A DNA stretch of 64,000 nucleotides from Nisaea denitrificans DSM 18348 (GTDB lineage Bacteria > Pseudomonadota > Alphaproteobacteria > Thalassobaculales > Thalassobaculaceae): positions 1 to 64,000 of the forward strand of contig NZ_AUFM01000011.1 in NCBI RefSeq assembly GCF_000426505.1, in the 5' to 3' direction. Within the stretch, counting starts at the first letter, position 1; the number at the start of each line of letters is the position of its first letter. This document shows positions 18,635-26,632 of this stretch, piece by piece. The notes beneath the pieces are model-generated. The model saw nothing but the letters and a program-made list of their open reading frames with translations, did no database searches and was not told the DNA's origin. The position numbers were made by a program, and so were the translations under genes.

Positions 18635-20734
18635 ATGGCCGAATTCGACGTCAAAACCGCCGAAGAGCTTGAGCGCAAATACGATTCCGGTCTGCAGACA
18701 CGGACGCAAACGCCACTCATGGAGTGGTTCATTTACCTATTTTCGATTTTCTTCGCGGGATATCACTATTTCACCGCAGGGTTCGGGACACCGATCGACT
18801 ACTGGCACATGGGCTTCCATATGTCGGGAGTCATCCTGCTGGTTTTCATCTGCTATCCGATCATCAAATCCAACCGCCTTATGACGATCCAGGCGCCTGC
18901 CTGGTGGCGGCCGGGCACAGTGCCTCTGTGGGACTGGCTCTTTATCGCCGTGGGCATCGCTTGCTCGCTCTATATCGGGGTGACCTGGTATGGCGTGGAC
19001 ATCGAAGTATTCGGCATGAAGTTGCATCTCGTCGAACAGGTCATGCGCCAGGGGGATCCGGCGGACATCGACATTGTTTTCGGCACGGCGCTGATCATCG
19101 TTCTGCTTGAGGCCGTGCGCAGGACTTTGGGCATGGTCGTTCCGATCATCATCGGCATCTTCACCGCCTACGCTATCTTCGGCCCCTACATGCCGTTGCA
19201 GATCCTGATGCATCCCGGCATTTCCTGGGCCCAGTACATCAACAACATGTACTTCCCGGCCGAAGGCATCTTCGGCGTGACGTTGTGGATCGTCTCGACC
19301 GTCGTTTTCCATTTCGTGCTGTTCGGCGTGCTTGCCCAGCGCATGGGGCTTGGACAGTTCTTCGTCGACATCGCCGCCGTGATGGCGGGCCGCTATACAG
19401 GCGGGCTCGCCAAGGTCAGCGTGGTGTCCTCCGCTTTCTTCGGCACCATCTCAGGCTCCTCGATCGCGAACACGGTCTCGACCGGCTCGCTGACCATTCC
19501 GAACATGAAGCGGATGGGATATCCGGGGCATCTGGCGGGCGGTGTCGAGGCTGCGTCCAGTGCCGGTGGCCAGATCACGCCGCCGATCATGGGGGCCGCG
19601 GCCTTCGTCATGGCCGAGTTTCTCGAAGTGCCTTACACGACCGTGGTCGTAGCGGCGATCGTGCCGGCGATGATGCATTATATCGGCGTGCTCTCGATCG
19701 TACATTTCCAGGCCAAACGCCTTGGTCTCAAGGGCATGCCGGCCGAGGAAATTCCGAACCTGTTCAGAGTCCTGCGCCGGGGCTGGCCGACAGTTCTGCC
19801 CCTCGCGGTATTGATCTATGTGCTGTTCAGCGGCTATTCGCCGAACATGGCAGCTTTCTGGGGAATTACCACCGCCCTGGCGGTAGGCCTGCTCAATCCG
19901 ATGCACAGGATCGGCTTCCGGGACATTTTCGATGCGGCGGTCCTGGGCGTTAAATATGCGCTCGCGGTGGGCGCCGTCTGCGCCGCTATCGGGATTATCG
20001 TCGGGGTCGTCAACTCCACCGGTCTCGGTTTCCGGCTCGGCTTCATGGTCGCGAACAGTGCCCGCGAGATCGCTGAGGGAATCCTGCCCTTGATCGACTG
20101 GTTCCCGCTTGCCACCTTTACCGAAGACGGCGTCACCCTGCTGATCTCACTGATTTTGATTGCCGTCACCTGTATCCTGATGGGCGCGGGGCTGCCGACC
20201 ACGGCGCTCTACATCATGCTTGCCACGGTTGCTCAGCCGGCGCTCGGCAATCTCGGTGTGCCGCCTCTCGCATCACATCTGTTCGTGCTCTATTACGGGG
20301 TCATTTCCGAGATCACACCGCCGGTCTGTGCTTCGGCCTATGCGGCGGCAGGGATCGCGGGCGCCAACCCGTTCCGGACAGGTGTCTCGGCTTTCACGCT
20401 CGGTATCGCCAAGCTGCTGGTGCCGATGGTGTTCGTCTACTCGCCGGCCATGCTGATCGTGATCGACACGCATTTCACCCTGGAAGCGTTCCTGGTGACT
20501 TCGATCACCTGCGCGGTTGGTGTCTTCATGCTTGCGACCTCCGTCGCGGCCTACTTCCTCGCCCCGATGCCGGGGATCGCCCGTGCGGCTATGGCCCTGG
20601 CGGGCATCCTTCTGGTGGCCCCGGGGGAGAGCAGTGACATCTACGCTGCCGTGTTCGCCGTACCGGTTCTGCTGCAACAGGTCGTTGCAATGCGGCGGAA
20701 CAAGGCGGCGGAGTTGCTAAAAGCGGAAGCCTGA
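18635..20734 (+). CDS. TRAP transporter permease, fused small (4TM) and large (12TM) subunits
   Basis: A 699-residue inner-membrane protein carrying both TRAP membrane domains. The first 4-TM (DctQ-like) part is within about residues 1-200, and the large DctM-like part follows, with VSVVSSAFFGTISGSSIANT and GGVEAASSAGGQITPPIMGA, the conserved re-entrant and substrate-site regions. A late segment reads LFVLYYGVISEITPPVCASA. TAXI binding proteins normally work with such fused permeases, agreeing with the upstream gene. A terminator follows. Confidence 0.93.
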   Translation: MAEFDVKTAEELERKYDSGLQTRTQTPLMEWFIYLFSIFFAGYHYFTAGFGTPIDYWHMGFHMSGVILLVFICYPIIKSNRLMTIQAPAWWRPGTVPLWDWLFIAVGIACSLYIGVTWYGVDIEVFGMKLHLVEQVMRQGDPADIDIVFGTALIIVLLEAVRRTLGMVVPIIIGIFTAYAIFGPYMPLQILMHPGISWAQYINNMYFPAEGIFGVTLWIVSTVVFHFVLFGVLAQRMGLGQFFVDIAAVMAGRYTGGLAKVSVVSSAFFGTISGSSIANTVSTGSLTIPNMKRMGYPGHLAGGVEAASSAGGQITPPIMGAAAFVMAEFLEVPYTTVVVAAIVPAMMHYIGVLSIVHFQAKRLGLKGMPAEEIPNLFRVLRRGWPTVLPLAVLIYVLFSGYSPNMAAFWGITTALAVGLLNPMHRIGFRDIFDAAVLGVKYALAVGAVCAAIGIIVGVVNSTGLGFRLGFMVANSAREIAEGILPLIDWFPLATFTEDGVTLLISLILIAVTCILMGAGLPTTALYIMLATVAQPALGNLGVPPLASHLFVLYYGVISEITPPVCASAYAAAGIAGANPFRTGVSAFTLGIAKLLVPMVFVYSPAMLIVIDTHFTLEAFLVTSITCAVGVFMLATSVAAYFLAPMPGIARAAMALAGILLVAPGESSDIYAAVFAVPVLLQQVVAMRRNKAAELLKAEA

Positions 20735-20759
20735 CCGGGCTCCACCCGGATATCCAAAG

Positions 20760-20800
20760 AAGAAGGCCCCGGCGCGCACGCACCGGGGCCTTCTTCGTTC
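20760..20800 (+). terminator. Rho-independent terminator after the TRAP permease
   Basis: AAGAAGGCCCCGG pairs with CCGGGGCCTTCTT, a perfect 13-bp inverted repeat with a 10-nt loop. The symmetric A/T flanks could allow function in either direction. Confidence 0.85.
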
Positions 20801-20873
20801 CCGGCAAGTGCAGACCGTGGAAGCCCTGCCGTCATGGGGGTAAGCTGCCAGTCAATCAAAAGGGGAGGATGCG

Positions 20874-21764
20874 ATGACCGGCAAAATGCGGGTGGGTTTC
20901 ATAGGGGCCGGATTGATGGGCCATGGCATGGCGAAGAACCTGATCGAGAAAGGGTTCTCCCTGACTGTCATGGGCAACAGGAACCACAAGCCCATCGACC
21001 ATCTGGTCTCTCTCGGCGCCCGGGAAGTTTCCACGGCGCGTGCGGTCGCCGAAGCTTCGGATCTGGTCTTCCTGTGTCTGCCGAATTCCGAAATCGTGGG
21101 ACGCGTTGTCCTCGGCGCCGAGGGAATCCTGGAGGGCGCTCATGATGGTCTGATCGTCGCCGATTCCACCACGGCAGATCCGGGCGAGACAAAGCGGATC
21201 GGGGCTGCTCTCCGGGAGCAGGGCGTCGCCATGCTGGATACACCGCTGACGATGACGCCGAAGGAGGCAGAGAGCGGCACCCTGAATGTGCTGGTCGGTG
21301 GCGCGGACCAGAATCTTGAGATGGCGCGTCCGGCCATTGAGACCTTCGCCAGGAACATCTTCCATGTCGGCCCGCTCGGGGCGGCGCACAGCCTCAAGCT
21401 GATCAATAATTTCATGTCCATGAGCATGGTCGCGCTCTTTGCGGAAGCGGTCACCACTGCGCGCAAGGCCGATGTCAGTATCGCTGGATTGCACGAGGTG
21501 ATCTCTGCCGGCGCACTCAACAACGGGCTTTTCCAGAAGGTCATGGACTGGCCGTTGAAGCAGGATGCGAGCGGGCTTCAGTTCGCAATCGAGAACGCTC
21601 TGAAAGATGTCTCCTATTACAACCGGGTCGCGGCGGATGCAGGCTCGACGGCACTGATCGGCGCGACCGTTCAGCAGATCTACGCGCTGGCCAATGCCCA
21701 GGGCGAGGGCAAGACACACGTGCCCAAGCTGATGGATGTCATGGGAAAGCTGAACGGCCTTTAA
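20874..21764 (+). CDS. NAD(P)-dependent beta-hydroxyacid dehydrogenase (3-hydroxyisobutyrate dehydrogenase family)
   Basis: A 296-residue dehydrogenase. The Rossmann motif GFIGAGLMGHGMAKNL lies at residues 7-22, the substrate motif DTPLTMTPKEAESGTLNVLV replaces the usual DAPVSGG stretch, and the catalytic Lys is in AAHSLKLINNFMSM (about residue 171). AGGGGAGG precedes the ATG. Members reduce or oxidise 3-hydroxyisobutyrate, tartronate semialdehyde or similar. The altered DTPLTMTP loop argues for a less common substrate. It follows the TRAP terminator, so it is probably separately expressed. Confidence 0.9.
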   Translation: MTGKMRVGFIGAGLMGHGMAKNLIEKGFSLTVMGNRNHKPIDHLVSLGAREVSTARAVAEASDLVFLCLPNSEIVGRVVLGAEGILEGAHDGLIVADSTTADPGETKRIGAALREQGVAMLDTPLTMTPKEAESGTLNVLVGGADQNLEMARPAIETFARNIFHVGPLGAAHSLKLINNFMSMSMVALFAEAVTTARKADVSIAGLHEVISAGALNNGLFQKVMDWPLKQDASGLQFAIENALKDVSYYNRVAADAGSTALIGATVQQIYALANAQGEGKTHVPKLMDVMGKLNGL

Positions 21765-22117
21765 AGGAGTGCGGATATCTGACCTTTCGAAGCTTTCAGA
21801 GTGTGCCGAAACGTCGCATGGAAACCGCCACAGTTCGTCACGACTGAATTGCCATGAGTTGACGGCGCGCGCGCCGGCTATCGGCGGTCTGGTCTTCCCT
21901 GGCGCTATTTTCCGCCCTTTTTCACCAGATTTGGGATCGATGTCTGTTCCCGCATGGATGCTGCCGTCGATCACGATCAGGCGGTCGACGATACTCGAGG
22001 GGAGGTCTCTAATTCTTGCTCGTCAGAGCTGCCTTGTTTTTGCCTTTAATCCTTGGTTATTCGGCTCATTCCCATCGAGTGTCTCACGAAAAATCTGGAA
22101 TGGAGAGGGTGTCTCTG
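21765..22117. other. Intergenic stretch, no gene recognised
   Basis: About 350 bases without a convincing coding pattern. The stretch is more A+T-rich than the genes on its left and opens the accessory patch that runs to the tRNA-Arg gene. No clear terminator for the dehydrogenase and no repeat were seen. Confidence 0.5.
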
Positions 22118-22225
22118 ATGCCGCAAATCGTTCGTAAACTGTGCTGGACCGTCCTGCTCTGGTGCGTAGGTGTGACCGTTCTTGCTGCGGCGGGGCGCCT
22201 GCTGCATTGGTTTCTTGTGTCCTGA
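22118..22225 (+). CDS. 35-residue membrane microprotein, DUF2474-like
   Basis: A 35-residue single-span membrane protein with the core KLCWTVLLWCVGVTVLAAAG followed by RLLHWFLVS. GGAGAGGG lies eight bases before the ATG. The W-x2-L-x-W-x2-GV-x2-L pattern resembles DUF2474 proteins, the small extra subunits usually found after cytochrome bd-type (CioAB) oxidase genes. No such oxidase is next to it here. The coding call rests on the ribosome site and family resemblance. Confidence 0.42.
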   Translation: MPQIVRKLCWTVLLWCVGVTVLAAAGRLLHWFLVS

Positions 22226-22327
22226 ATTACGAATTAAATACTTGCTTTCAGTCTGGACTTATTCCGAAAAGTCGCCATAAGGTACGCAGGTTCTTGGCTA
22301 ATAATCTGATTCGAAGATGCTAGGGGG

Positions 22328-22732
22328 ATGGCATTGCAGTCCAACGAAGATCTTTTACCGCTGCATAGCTGGCGGGAAACTGATTTCGTGGATGATATCC
22401 CGGAGACGGCCATGGTCGCGCTTCGTCTCTATTATGAGCTTGCTCGAACAGATGATCGTGAAGCCGTTCTGACGGCAATCGCTTCTCAACCGTCGCTCTC
22501 CGGTCCCTGTCATGTGCTCTTTCAGCTCGTGGACAGTCGGATTGAGGTGATCGAAAGTGGGCACTATGTCAGCGCCGAGGTTGCCGAGACGATTACGAGA
22601 ATTATTGAAAACGAGATCAGGAACTCGGAAGACGGCGCACGCAGATACACGGTCAGTGCTGGCTCCCTGTGCGATGTAACGATCCTGCCACTTTTCCAGA
22701 ATGCGGGAGTTTGTCTGGTGGTGGTGGTGTGA
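22328..22732 (+). CDS. Unknown protein upstream of a PAS-like gene
   Basis: I do not recognise this 134-residue protein. It is acidic and probably cytosolic, with a long helix near EVAETITRIIENEIRNSED and a hydrophobic end (TILPLFQNAGVCLVVVV). The N-terminal part (PETAMVALRLYYELARTDDR) is also helical. Its stop overlaps the possible GTG start of the next gene, so the two are likely cotranscribed. No ribosome site stands out. A sensory or partner role to the PAS-like neighbour is only a guess. Confidence 0.6.
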   Translation: MALQSNEDLLPLHSWRETDFVDDIPETAMVALRLYYELARTDDREAVLTAIASQPSLSGPCHVLFQLVDSRIEVIESGHYVSAEVAETITRIIENEIRNSEDGARRYTVSAGSLCDVTILPLFQNAGVCLVVVV

Positions 22733-22743
22733 TCTTGGACGGC

Positions 22744-23343
22744 ATGCGCCTTGATGTCATCAAAGGAGAAGATCCGGCAGCGATTGTCACGTACGACAAG
22801 CTGGATTTTCGCCTTGGAGCTGACAATCAACTCGCGGAAATTTTTACTCTGACTTCGCGCGCTGGAAATCGCAAAGCACCCAGCATTTCCGGGATCTCAT
22901 TCAATGAAATTGCACGCCGCGCACCGGATGTACTGCCTTATATTCATATTCTGAATGTTTCTGACGAGCCGGCCACTTTCGAATTCGAGAGATTCGGCTT
23001 CGGTACGACTGTAACGGGCGGATTTCAGCCGAGATATTTCGGTGAAACTGTACCGCTCTTTGGCCCAAAGCTCTGGTCCAGTCTTGCCAGTCTCTATGCC
23101 GATGCAGCCTTCCGAAGCCGTATTTCTCTATCCGAGGTTCACACGCGCTCCGTCGGCAAATGGTACGCGTACCGCCGCTTGATCATGCCGCTGTCCACAA
23201 ATGGCCGAGAAATCGATCAGGTCCTTTGCGCCGTTGTTCATAAAACAGTCGAGTTCCAGGGCCTGTTGCCGGGCGATTTCCTCGGCATTGATGTCGATAA
23301 AATAGATCCGGTCGGCCTCTCCGGTGAGACGAAAATCACCTGA
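22744..23343 (+). CDS. PAS_5-like (alphaproteobacterial PAS) protein
   Basis: A 199-residue protein whose central part fits the alphaproteobacterial PAS_5 family: RAPDVLPYIHILNVSDEPAT, then FEFERFGFGTTVTGG, a GETVPLFG turn, and the closing strand WYAYRRLIMPLSTNGREIDQVLCAVVH. The start may be ATG 22744 or GTG 22729, which overlaps the preceding stop. Its last 216 bases lie antisense to the end of the GNAT-like gene on the other strand. PAS_5 proteins are small single-domain sensors of unknown ligand. Confidence 0.68.
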   Translation: MRLDVIKGEDPAAIVTYDKLDFRLGADNQLAEIFTLTSRAGNRKAPSISGISFNEIARRAPDVLPYIHILNVSDEPATFEFERFGFGTTVTGGFQPRYFGETVPLFGPKLWSSLASLYADAAFRSRISLSEVHTRSVGKWYAYRRLIMPLSTNGREIDQVLCAVVHKTVEFQGLLPGDFLGIDVDKIDPVGLSGETKIT

Positions 23344-23889
23344 TAGGCCAAGCCATTCGCGCTCGAAGCCATACACACCCGCACCGAAGCCTTTGTCATG
23401 AAGGCCAGAGAGAATGATGCCGCAATGTCGGTCAACGCCCCAATGAATCACAGAAAGTGCACGAACGAGGCGGGGCAGAGATTGAGAAAGTCCGGTCTTG
23501 CGTGCTTTCGGATGGACCCATAGCCCCCCCGCATGCCCGATTTTGCCGGATAAATCCATCCCGATAGGATGTCTCGTGCAAGGATCCGCGAACATTCCGG
23601 TTTCCTTCACGAAGTCGACAAAATCTCCAGTCTCGATGACCCGGTCGCAGATGATCGCGACAGTCTCCGCGTTCTTGTTTGATACGCGTAACCAGAATGC
23701 GTCGCTTGGCAGGTAGTCGGCCTTGTCAGGGTCGAACATGCTCGAAACGGCCGTCGTTGCGGGCGCTCCCAGCATTATGCGCTTCCATTCACTCATGTCG
23801 CTTTCGATCGAGATGCGATAACCAGACCGGACAATAAGGGTCATCATTTCACGGTAGAATGAACGCGCTGTTTCGATATGGGGTTGCAT
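23128..23889 (-). CDS. GNAT-like acyltransferase
   Basis: A 253-residue protein with a GNAT-like layout: AFWLRVSNKNAETVAIICDR as paired strands, then GGLWVHPKARKTGLSQSLPR at the acyl-CoA loop position, where a Q/RxxGxG motif would normally stand, and GAGVYGFEREWLGL near the C-terminal strand. The last 50 residues look like an extension and run antisense to the PAS-like gene. The family call is moderate, since the CoA loop is not canonical. The substrate is unknown. Confidence 0.6.
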   Translation of the reverse strand: MQPHIETARSFYREMMTLIVRSGYRISIESDMSEWKRIMLGAPATTAVSSMFDPDKADYLPSDAFWLRVSNKNAETVAIICDRVIETGDFVDFVKETGMFADPCTRHPIGMDLSGKIGHAGGLWVHPKARKTGLSQSLPRLVRALSVIHWGVDRHCGIILSGLHDKGFGAGVYGFEREWLGLSGDFRLTGEADRIYFIDINAEEIARQQALELDCFMNNGAKDLIDFSAICGQRHDQAAVRVPFADGARVNLG

Positions 23890-24136
23890 GCCGGTTCTCC
23901 TTTTTATGGCAAGAGAACGATAGCATGCGCCATGCGACGTCTTGGAGTGTGCGGAAAATGATGGGTGTATATTGGCGGGGTTTCGTTTTTATTGTTTGGT
24001 CACTCAACCCCCGTGACCTCCCTGTATGCATGAATGGTTGCCAGCGCCTGACGTGACCACTCCACATCAATCTCTGGCATCCCCAGAGATTATGATTCAG
24101 ACTCGGTTTTCGCGTTGGATTGTATGAGAAGAAAAG
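23890..24136. other. Intergenic stretch before tRNA-Arg
   Basis: About 250 bases with no recognisable gene. It should hold the promoter of the GNAT-like gene and the 3' flank of tRNA-Arg. No strong hairpin with a T run is visible. Confidence 0.5.
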
Positions 24137-24213
24137 TGGTGACCCCGACTGGATTCGAACCAGTGACCTACAGATTAGGAATCTGTCGCTCTATCCTGCT
24201 GAGCTACGGGGCC
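24137..24213 (-). tRNA. tRNA-Arg(CCU)
   Basis: A 77-nt tRNA with encoded CCA. The acceptor stem is GGCCCCG, the T-loop GGTTCGAATCC, and the anticodon loop TTCCTAA gives anticodon CCT, reading AGG. It sits at the edge of an A+T-richer stretch of unusual genes; no integrase or duplicated tRNA end was seen. Confidence 0.96.
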
Positions 24214-24295
24214 GCCTAGGCGAACGTGATACAGGAGCGGGCCGCGATTGCCAATGGGGCGTGGCAGGCTCCTAAGTGCGGGGATACTGGGGAGG

Positions 24296-24685
24296 TCAGG
24301 CGGGCAGGGAGCGGTTGTCGTTGTCCGAGACATCCTGCAGCGGGCCTTCTGTCACCAGGCAGCTGATATAGTGGACCTTTTCCCGGAACAGGTTTGACAG
24401 CCATTCTTCCGCGACCTTTCGGGCGGCGGTCAGACGGTGGCCACCATCGACAAGCACGAAGCTGTCGTCGAGATAGAAGATGCGGAGCGGGTCGGATGAT
24501 GCGTAGCCGTGATCCCGGATGGCGCGGACCAGCTTCCAGAAACGTTCGTTTTCCCGGTCCATGCCGCGGTCGTCATTGATCAGGTTAAGTTTCTGAATCT
24601 GGTCAAGCGTCAGATCCACCTCGGCAAAGCCCTGGTGGCGTATCTGCTTCTTGATCGATTTCTTCACCTTACCTCTTATGACCAT
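24296..24685 (-). CDS. Stand-alone ParB/Srx-fold protein
   Basis: A 129-residue protein consisting of a ParB/sulfiredoxin-like N-terminal domain. The hallmark FVLVDGGHRLTAARK corresponds to the nucleotide-binding GxxRxxA motif, preceded by DLTLDQIQKLNLINDDRG. No helix-turn-helix or dimer domain of a true ParB is present. ATG 24685 has GAGG eight bases upstream; GTG 24712 is an alternative. ParB-fold proteins bind or hydrolyse NTPs, but no function can be assigned. It lies between tRNA-Arg and an FNT channel gene. Confidence 0.7.
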   Translation of the reverse strand: MVIRGKVKKSIKKQIRHQGFAEVDLTLDQIQKLNLINDDRGMDRENERFWKLVRAIRDHGYASSDPLRIFYLDDSFVLVDGGHRLTAARKVAEEWLSNLFREKVHYISCLVTEGPLQDVSDNDNRSLPA

Positions 24686-24871
24686 ATCGGCCGCCTCGCA
24701 CCTTTCCCGCACGGGTTACATCTCAATGACTTAGTAAATAAGTTCGAACGAAATCAATTTCCAGAAAATAATGCGCACTCATTGCGCCTTGCTTCTTCGT
24801 GCCGGTCTGTTTTTTATGCCCGCATTCGTCTATGTCGCTGATAAATTACCATATTATTGGTTTAAAAACCC

Positions 24872-25684
24872 CTAAGGGCGGCGGTAGATCATCCAATAAA
24901 TAAAGGCCACGAATACCCCGCCGCCGACCATATTGCCGAGAGTGACCGGCAGCAGATTACCTGCGATTCGCATGAGGCTTGCTTCGGGAACTCCCGAAAA
25001 AGCGGCGAGGGGCAGGAAGTACATATTGGCGATGGAATGCTCGAGGCCGATGGCGACGAACGCGCTGATCGGGAACAGGATGGCGAGAATTTTGCCGGAG
25101 ACTGTGCGGGCCGCTATGCAGAGCCAGACGGCGAGGCAAACCAGAACGTTACACAGGAGGCCGCGCCAGAAGGATTGTTCGAATGAAAGTTCGAGTTTTC
25201 CAATGGCGATCCGGGTTGCGGTTTCCAGAACTGCGCCGCCCCCGATCTCGAGTACGCCGGCGCGCCAGGCAATAAAAGCGGTGGTGACGGCCCCGGCGAG
25301 GTTGCCGAGATAGACAAGGCTCCAGTTTCGGATGAGGCCTTTCGTGCCGACCTTGCCATCGACCCAGGCCATGACCATCAGGCTGTTCCCGGTGAAAAGC
25401 TCGGCACCGCCGACAACGACCAGGATGAGGCCGAGAGAAAAGGCTATCCCGCCGAGCAGCCGGGTCGGGCCTAGACCGAGTTCGCTGCCCGTGACGGTGA
25501 CTGTGAAGACCATCGCTCCGAGGGAGATGAAGGCTCCCGCGAGAACGGCGAGGAGTAGGGTTTTGAGTGCAGGGAGCCGAGCCTTGCCGATGCCGGATGT
25601 CTCGACAAGTTCGGCGATCCGGGCCGGGGTATGGGCCTCGAAAGCCAACGATTGTGTTTCTTGTTGAGTCTTTTCCTGCGCCAT
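24872..25684 (-). CDS. Formate/nitrite transporter (FNT) family channel
   Basis: A 270-residue inner-membrane protein with six hydrophobic segments in the FNT arrangement. The signature parts are VVGGAELFTGNSLMVMAW, GLEHSIANMYFLPLAAF (the conserved gating His region) and LLPVTLGNMVGGGVFVAFIY. Family members pass formate, nitrite, hydrosulfide or acetate. No formate dehydrogenase or nitrite reductase gene is nearby, so the ion cannot be chosen. The stop is 187 bases from the ParB-like start. Confidence 0.93.
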   Translation of the reverse strand: MAQEKTQQETQSLAFEAHTPARIAELVETSGIGKARLPALKTLLLAVLAGAFISLGAMVFTVTVTGSELGLGPTRLLGGIAFSLGLILVVVGGAELFTGNSLMVMAWVDGKVGTKGLIRNWSLVYLGNLAGAVTTAFIAWRAGVLEIGGGAVLETATRIAIGKLELSFEQSFWRGLLCNVLVCLAVWLCIAARTVSGKILAILFPISAFVAIGLEHSIANMYFLPLAAFSGVPEASLMRIAGNLLPVTLGNMVGGGVFVAFIYWMIYRRP

Positions 25685-25828
25685 TACGGCTCCCCCAAAA
25701 CCCGATGCTCGGAATCCTTTGTGTGGACTGTGTCACGAACGGACTTGCCGTCAAGCGTAGCACGCGCTTGAGGGACAGCCCGGTATCGAGGAGACTTGCG
25801 CCAGAACGAGAAGAAGGAGGAACCCACC

Positions 25829-26632
25829 ATGGCCGAGGCCGGCAGGAATTTGGAGAAGGAGCGGGCGGTGGCCCGGCATCTCTTGGATGAGCATGCGGGC
25901 CGCGTGCCGTATGTGGCGCTTTCAGGGGAACTGGCGCTCTCAGACATTGCAGAGGCCTACAGGGCCCAGGAGGCGTTTGTCTCCATGCGTCAGGAGCGCA
26001 GCGGCACCAGCATCGCGGGATACAAGATCGCTCTAACCTCTGCCGCCATGCAGGCCTTTGTCGGTGTTGATCATCCGCTGCTCGGCGCGATCTTCGACGA
26101 TACGGTGGTGCCGTCGCCTGCCGAGGTGTCATTGGCCGGGTTCCAACATGTCGGCATTGAGTTCGAGCTGGCGCTGCGGCTTGGCCTTACGGTTCCTCCC
26201 GGATCTTACGATGCGACGTCGATCGCGTCATTCGTGGACGCCGTGATACCGGCATTCGAGCTTATCGAGGACCGCAACGCGGTTTATGAGAATTTCGATG
26301 CTAAATCGCTGGTGGCCGATAATGCCTGGTCCGGCGGCGTTGTGCTGGGCAAGCCGGTGACGGACTGGCGCGGTTTCGATCTGACCGCCACGCCGACGCG
26401 CTTGGAGGCCGGTGCGGAAACAGAGACCGCGACAACCGGTGCGGCGCTTGGCAACCCGCTGACTGCTCTGGCCTGGGCTGCCAACACGCTGTCCGCCCAG
26501 GGACGAGCGCTAGAAGCCGGGATGATCGTGATGACAGGGTCCACCCTGAAAACCCGCTTTCCAAATACGGGAGAGCACTTCTTCTATGAAGTCGAAGGGA
26601 TTGGATCGGTTCAGATGTCGACCGTCCCGTGA
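25829..26632 (+). CDS. 2-keto-4-pentenoate hydratase/FAH-family enzyme
   Basis: A 267-residue MhpD-like enzyme. The family parts are GYKIALTSAAMQAFVGVDHP, the metal-binding GIEFELALRL (acidic residues EFE), FELIEDRN and VADNAWSGGVVLGKPV. AGGAGG lies just before ATG 25829. Members hydrate 2-oxopent-4-enoate or decarboxylate 4-oxalocrotonate in aromatic degradation. No other ring-cleavage gene is near, so it may serve another route. The last four bases overlap the DUF547 gene. Confidence 0.88.
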   Translation: MAEAGRNLEKERAVARHLLDEHAGRVPYVALSGELALSDIAEAYRAQEAFVSMRQERSGTSIAGYKIALTSAAMQAFVGVDHPLLGAIFDDTVVPSPAEVSLAGFQHVGIEFELALRLGLTVPPGSYDATSIASFVDAVIPAFELIEDRNAVYENFDAKSLVADNAWSGGVVLGKPVTDWRGFDLTATPTRLEAGAETETATTGAALGNPLTALAWAANTLSAQGRALEAGMIVMTGSTLKTRFPNTGEHFFYEVEGIGSVQMSTVP

